A stretch of 34,257 bases of DNA, taken from assembly GCF_905397435.1 (NCBI RefSeq), contig NZ_CAJPVI010000075.1, positions 1 to 34,257 on the forward strand, read 5' to 3'. Shown here piece by piece: positions 30,779 to 34,257 of the stretch (the stretch's first letter is position 1; every line of letters begins with the position of its first letter). The notes below the pieces were generated by a model. It was given only the letters and a program-made list of their open reading frames with translations, did not search any database and had not been told where the DNA came from. This stretch comes from Cupriavidus numazuensis (GTDB lineage: Bacteria; Pseudomonadota; Gammaproteobacteria; Burkholderiales; Burkholderiaceae). The position numbers were made by a program, and so were the translations under genes.

Positions 30779-32314
30779 ATGGCAAGCGAAGTCCAAGCCG
30801 CCCCTGATAGCCAGGATATCCACGAGCCGCCGTCACCGATGGCGGCGCGCCTGGTGTCGTACAGCTTTGCGCGTGAAGCGCCTCTGCTGATCGCGCACCA
30901 GCGCGCCGACGGCCTTGAAGTCTGGGTCAGCCGTGCCACGTCGCCCGCCGCGCTTGCGGAAGTGGCACGCGTGCACGGCGCGCTGCGCCTGCGCGTGATG
31001 GAACCCGATGCGCTCGAACGCGCCATGTCCGACGCGTACAACCGCCAGGACGGCAGCGCCGCGCAGGTGGTTGGCGAAGTCGAAGGCGAAGTCGACCTGT
31101 CGCGCCTGATGCAGGACATTCCCGCCGTGGAAGACCTGCTCGAGTCCGAAGACGACGCGCCGATCATCCGCATGATCAATGCGCTGCTCACGCAGGCCGC
31201 GCGTGAAGGCGCGTCGGATATCCACATCGAGCCGTTCGAATCGGCGTCGGTCGTGCGTTTCCGCGTCGATGGCACGCTGCGCGACGTGGTGCGTCCGAAG
31301 AAGGCGCTACACGGTGCGCTGATTTCGCGCATCAAGATCATGGCGCAGCTCGACATTGCCGAGAAGCGCCTGCCGCAGGACGGCCGCATCACGCTGCGCG
31401 TGGGCGGCCGCCCGGTGGACGTGCGCGTGTCCACGCTGCCGACCGGCCATGGCGAGCGCGCCGTACTGCGTCTGCTGGACAAAGAGGCGGGCCGCCTCGA
31501 CCTGGCCAAGCTCGGCATGTCGCCGCGCACGCTGGGCGGCTTCGACGAGCTGATCCGCCAGCCGCACGGCATCGTGCTTGTCACCGGGCCGACCGGCTCG
31601 GGCAAGACCACCACGCTGTACGCAGCGCTCTCGCGGCTGGACGCGCGCTCCACCAACATCATGACGGTGGAAGATCCGATCGAATACGACCTCGACGGCA
31701 TCGGCCAGACGCAGGTCAACGCACGTATCGACATGACCTTCGCCAAGGCCCTGCGCGCGATTCTGCGGCAGGATCCGGACGTGGTGATGATCGGTGAAAT
31801 CCGCGACCTGGAGACCGCGCAGATCGCGGTGCAGGCCTCGCTGACGGGCCACCTTGTGCTGGCCACGCTGCACACCAATGACTCGGCCTCGGCGATCACG
31901 CGGCTTGTGGACATGGGCATCGAGCCGTTCCTGCTGTCGTCGTCGCTGCTGGGCGTGCTGGCGCAGCGGCTGGTACGCCGGCTGTGTCCGCATTGCAAGC
32001 GCGAGGAAGTCATCGAAGTCACCGCCAGCGACGCCGAAACGCTGCATACGCAAGGCAAGCCGCTGCAGCATGTGTGGCATCCGGTCGGCTGCGACAAGTG
32101 CGCGAATTCGGGCTACCAGGGCCGCATGGGCGTGTACGAGCTGCTGACCGTCGACGACGAGATCCGCACGATGATCCATCGCCAGCAGCCCGAGTCGGAG
32201 ATCAAGCAGGTCGCGCTCGCGCATGGCATGCAGACCATGCGCGGCGATGCGCAGCGCTGGATCGACACCGGCGCCACTGCGCTCGAAGAAGTGCTGCGCG
32301 TCACGCGCGACTGA
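30779..32314 (+). CDS. gspE: Type II secretion ATPase GspE
   Basis: A 511-residue hexameric ATPase that powers pseudopilus extension. The N-terminal domain (~1-130) binds GspL. The catalytic part shows VTGPTGSGKTTTLYAAL (Walker A, ~267-283), IMTVEDPIEYDLDGIGQTQVN (Asp box), DPDVVMIGEIRDLETA (Walker B, ~331-346) and HLVLATLHTNDS (His box). A tetra-cysteine zinc element, CPHC at ~403-406 with CDKC at ~438-441, is intact, as in classic GspE. It begins eight bases after gspD and ends 12 bases before gspF. Confidence 0.97.
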   Translation: MASEVQAAPDSQDIHEPPSPMAARLVSYSFAREAPLLIAHQRADGLEVWVSRATSPAALAEVARVHGALRLRVMEPDALERAMSDAYNRQDGSAAQVVGEVEGEVDLSRLMQDIPAVEDLLESEDDAPIIRMINALLTQAAREGASDIHIEPFESASVVRFRVDGTLRDVVRPKKALHGALISRIKIMAQLDIAEKRLPQDGRITLRVGGRPVDVRVSTLPTGHGERAVLRLLDKEAGRLDLAKLGMSPRTLGGFDELIRQPHGIVLVTGPTGSGKTTTLYAALSRLDARSTNIMTVEDPIEYDLDGIGQTQVNARIDMTFAKALRAILRQDPDVVMIGEIRDLETAQIAVQASLTGHLVLATLHTNDSASAITRLVDMGIEPFLLSSSLLGVLAQRLVRRLCPHCKREEVIEVTASDAETLHTQGKPLQHVWHPVGCDKCANSGYQGRMGVYELLTVDDEIRTMIHRQQPESEIKQVALAHGMQTMRGDAQRWIDTGATALEEVLRVTRD

Positions 32315-32326
32315 CGGAACGCCGCC

Positions 32327-33544
32327 ATGCCCGCCTTCCGCTACGAAGCCGCCGACGCGCTCGGCAAGACCGACCGCGGCGTCATCGAGGCCGACAGCCC
32401 GCGGCAAGCGCGTTCGCAGCTGCGTGCGCGCGGGCTGACGCCGCTGACGGTCGATCCGCTGGCCGGCGCCGGCCAGGCTCCGCGCAGCGGATCCCAGCTG
32501 TTCACGCGCCGGTTCTCCACGCAGGAACAGGCGCTGTTCACGCGCCAGCTCGCCAGCCTGATCGTTTCCGGCCTGCCGCTCGACGAAGCGCTCGGCGCAC
32601 TGGCCGACCAGGCCGAGCGGCCGTATGTGCACGAGCTTCTCGCCGGCATCCGCGCCGAAGTCATGGGCGGCAGCTCGCTGTCGGTGGCACTGGCCCAGCA
32701 TCCGCGCGATTTTCCCGATATCTACCGTGCGCTGGTCTCCGCTGGCGAACACTCCGGCCACCTCGGGCTGGTGCTGGAGCGGCTGGCCGGCTACATCGAA
32801 TCGCGCAATGCGCTGACCTCCAAGATCCGGCTCGCCTTCACCTATCCGGCCATCGTCACGGTGGTGGCGTTTGCGATCGTGATCTTCCTGCTGTCTTACG
32901 TAGTGCCGCAGGTAGTCAGCGTGTTTGCCAACACCAAGCAGAAGCTGCCGACGCTGACGATCATCATGCTGGCGCTGTCGGATTTCGTGCGGAACTGGTG
33001 GTGGGCGGCGCTGGCGGTGATCGCTGTGATCGCCATGTTCGTGCGCAGCCTGCTCAAGCAGCCCGCTGTGCGGCTCGAATGGCACCGCTGGCTGCTGACA
33101 GCGCCACTGATCGGCAAGCTGACCCGTGGCTACAACACCGCGCGCTTCGCCGGCACGCTGGCGATTCTGGTGTCAGCGGGGGTGCCGATCCTGCGGAGCT
33201 TGCAGGCGGCTGGGGAGACGCTGACCAACGAGGCGCTACGGGCCAATGTGGAAGATGCAACCACGCGGGTGCGTGAAGGCGCGTCGCTGGCGCGGGCCCT
33301 GGCGGCCCAGAACCAGTTTCCGCCTGTGCTGGTGCATTTGATTCGCTCTGGCGAGGCGACGGGGAATTTGCCTGTGATGCTGGATCGTGCCGCGCAGGGT
33401 GAGGCGCAGGAACTGGAGCGGCGGACGCTGTTTCTTACCAGTCTGCTGGAGCCGCTGTTGATTTTGACGATGGGTGTTGTGGTGCTGCTGATTGTTTTGG
33501 CGGTGCTGATGCCGATTATTGAGATTAATCAGTTGGTGAGGTAG
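32327..33544 (+). CDS. gspF: Type II secretion inner-membrane platform protein GspF
   Basis: A 405-residue polytopic protein with two GspF/PilC domains. The N-terminus MPAFRYEAADALGKTDRGVIEADS is typical. The first domain has QEQALFTRQLASLIVSGLPLDEALGALADQAE, then ALVSAGEHSGHLGLVLERLA; the second has RFAGTLAILVSAGVPILRSLQAA and LIRSGEATGNLPVMLDRAA. Membrane helices lie at ~178-200, ~220-240 and ~378-400 (LLILTMGVVVLLIVLAVLMPI). It is thought to sit under the pseudopilus and couple GspE to assembly. It is the last gene of the operon; a possible terminator lies at 33716-33736. Confidence 0.96.
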   Translation: MPAFRYEAADALGKTDRGVIEADSPRQARSQLRARGLTPLTVDPLAGAGQAPRSGSQLFTRRFSTQEQALFTRQLASLIVSGLPLDEALGALADQAERPYVHELLAGIRAEVMGGSSLSVALAQHPRDFPDIYRALVSAGEHSGHLGLVLERLAGYIESRNALTSKIRLAFTYPAIVTVVAFAIVIFLLSYVVPQVVSVFANTKQKLPTLTIIMLALSDFVRNWWWAALAVIAVIAMFVRSLLKQPAVRLEWHRWLLTAPLIGKLTRGYNTARFAGTLAILVSAGVPILRSLQAAGETLTNEALRANVEDATTRVREGASLARALAAQNQFPPVLVHLIRSGEATGNLPVMLDRAAQGEAQELERRTLFLTSLLEPLLILTMGVVVLLIVLAVLMPIIEINQLVR

Positions 33545-33561
33545 GGATTTGGCTGGGGGGG

Positions 33562-33601
33562 GTGCTTGGCATGCGTGGCTGTTTCGCCGGCGTAGCCGGC
33601 G
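33562..33601. repeat. Direct repeat, copy 1
   Basis: This 40-base copy begins gtgcttggc and ends tttcgccggcgtagccggcg. The second copy starts exactly 66 bases later. The two differ mainly in the 11 bases between the conserved ends. Each copy contains the 7-bp hairpin cgccggc-gta-gccggcg. Confidence 0.8.
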
Positions 33602-33627
33602 GGGCTTCTCGTTAGGGGTGGGTTATC

Positions 33628-33667
33628 GTGCTTGGCGGACGCCGCGGTTTCGCCGGCGTAGCCGGCG
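33628..33667. repeat. Direct repeat, copy 2
   Basis: The second copy of the 40-base element keeps the same gtgcttggc start and the same hairpin end. It runs straight into the hairpin cluster that follows. Confidence 0.8.
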
Positions 33668-33736
33668 AGTCACTTTTGTCCGAGCGACAAAAGTAACCAA
33701 AAACGCGTTTTGGTTGCCCCAAAGGGGCGAATTTTT
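33651..33736. repeat. Four consecutive hairpins downstream of gspF (REP-like element)
   Basis: In order: cgccggc/gccggcg (33651-33667), acttttgtc/gacaaaagt (33672-33694), aaccaaaa/ttttggtt (33695-33715) and gcccc/ggggc (33716-33728) followed by five T. The stems are perfect and nearly contiguous. This resembles intergenic palindromic elements common in Burkholderiaceae genomes. I cannot count copies from one window. Confidence 0.7.
33716..33736 (+). terminator. Possible intrinsic terminator of the gsp operon
   Basis: A 5-bp GC stem with an AAA loop is followed by GAATTTTT, 172 bases after gspF. The stem is short, so this is moderate at best. The preceding hairpins may contribute. Confidence 0.45.
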
Positions 33737-33889
33737 ATCGTAGTGGGCCAGGGGTGTTGTACGGGTATGGGCTTCAGAGTCAGTCAGGCTGCCTGCCGCG
33801 TGGTGCACGACCGTGAGAGGAATTACCGCGCTGATTGAACGAGCCCTGCAAGCGTCTGTGGCCCCTGCTGCTACCGATATCGTGTGATC

Positions 33890-34075
33890 GCCTTCGGCTG
33901 CGCTACGCGCAGTGCCCTAGTCTGAGGTCGCCAGCCCAGGGCAAACCACGCCTCGGTGACGAGGCCCGCGCATGCGCGAAGTGGAGAGAGGGAGAGAAGT
34001 CAGACCCTCGGGCGCCAAGGGTATTGATGAGCTTGCATCCCGACTAGGACGTGCGCGCAGCGCAGCCGAAGGCGT
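33890..34075. repeat. Long-distance inverted repeat
   Basis: gccttcggctgcgctacgcg at 33890-33909 pairs with cgcgcagcgcagccgaaggc at 34054-34073 at 19 of 20 positions, with ~144 bases between. It could be the ends of a small non-autonomous element or a large RNA stem. No flanking target duplication was seen. Confidence 0.55.
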
Positions 34076-34257
34076 CCCACCGCTGGCGCTGTTGAAACGC
34101 TGTACCCGAGTCCGTCTTGGGGATCGTCCAAAAGCCGTGCCGCGTCAGGCACAGGTTCTGACTCACATGGCGTAGCAGGTTGGAACGGCCGACCACCATC
34201 GCAGGCGTCCAAAGCCGTTTGAACCACTGCCGCCGTGGAATTGATGGCCAGCGGCAA

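Larger units (their letters stand above)
33545..34257. other. Non-coding tail with repeats; right edge unresolved
   Basis: No gene is supported in these 713 bases. They hold a 40-base direct repeat pair, a run of four hairpins and a distant inverted repeat, listed separately. An open reading frame on the minus strand reaches the window edge (34000-34257) but shows no family I recognise. It could be the end of a gene, a decayed mobile element or chance. Confidence 0.5.

Noticed and set aside
31307..33085. Minus-strand open frame (~592 codons) opposite gspE and gspF
   Set aside because: It crosses the junction of two certain genes and is rich in Arg/His/Gln, typical of antisense of GC-rich coding DNA.
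33562..33667. CRISPR array
   Set aside because: Only two copies, self-complementary repeat ends, and a 26-base interval without further units or cas genes.
33549..33808. Short open frames on both strands in the repeat island
   Set aside because: Their codons are made of the repeats and hairpins themselves; no coding signature.
34000..34257. Minus-strand open frame reaching the right edge, possibly a transposase or gene fragment
   Set aside because: No motif I can recognise in 85 codons and no start in view; needs sequence beyond the edge.

Overview
The window is GC-rich, densely coded betaproteobacterial chromosome. The closest fit is a Burkholderiaceae member of the Cupriavidus/Ralstonia type. 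The reasons are the paaABCDE - DUF1835 - TetR (PaaR) order known from Burkholderia and Cupriavidus, the gspGHIJKLMN-DEF order of the type II secretion operon, and frequent GTG/TTG starts with short overlaps. Species is inferred, not proven.

Layout. 1-460: relatively AT-rich non-coding end with a strong terminator. 461-2957: a FUSC-type aromatic-acid efflux protein and a small DUF1488 protein. 2979-5529: a universal stress protein, divergent from a two-gene unit made of a regulator with two predicted winged-helix segments and a cytoplasmic beta-propeller protein. 5555-8502 (minus): a phospholipase D/cardiolipin-synthase-like enzyme fused to a VTT/DedA-like membrane domain, coupled by GTGA overlap to an endonuclease/exonuclease/phosphatase-family protein, as in the E. 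coli ybhP-clsB locus. 8791-14282: the aerobic phenylacetyl-CoA epoxidase operon paaABCDE, a DUF1835 gene that looks leaderless, and a TetR regulator (PaaR). Two related palindromes upstream of paaA are candidate PaaR operators. 14302-16682 (minus): a KefF/KefC-like glutathione-gated K+ efflux pair. 17032-18304: a GNAT acetyltransferase with a clear terminator, facing an Lrp/AsnC regulator. 18662-19240 (minus): an exported four-EF-hand protein. 19412-20101 (minus): gspC. 20172-21948 (minus): flavohaemoglobin hmp and its NO-sensing repressor nsrR, each with a candidate NsrR operator. 22149-33544: the rest of the type II secretion system, gspGHIJKLMNDEF. 33545-34257: a non-coding tail with direct repeats, four consecutive hairpins and a long inverted repeat.

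How the parts work together. The paa block opens the aromatic ring of phenylacetyl-CoA by epoxidation and is probably repressed by the linked PaaR until phenylacetyl-CoA accumulates. The gsp block encodes an almost complete type II secretion machine: inner-membrane platform F/L/M, ATPase E, pseudopilins G-K, secretin D, N and C. It lacks only the prepilin peptidase GspO, presumably supplied by the type IV pilus enzyme elsewhere. GspC is cut off from its operon by the hmp-nsrR nitric-oxide detoxification module. I found no CRISPR array, no complete tRNA or rRNA and no intact insertion sequence. The least-described unit is the regulator/beta-propeller pair at 3618-5529.
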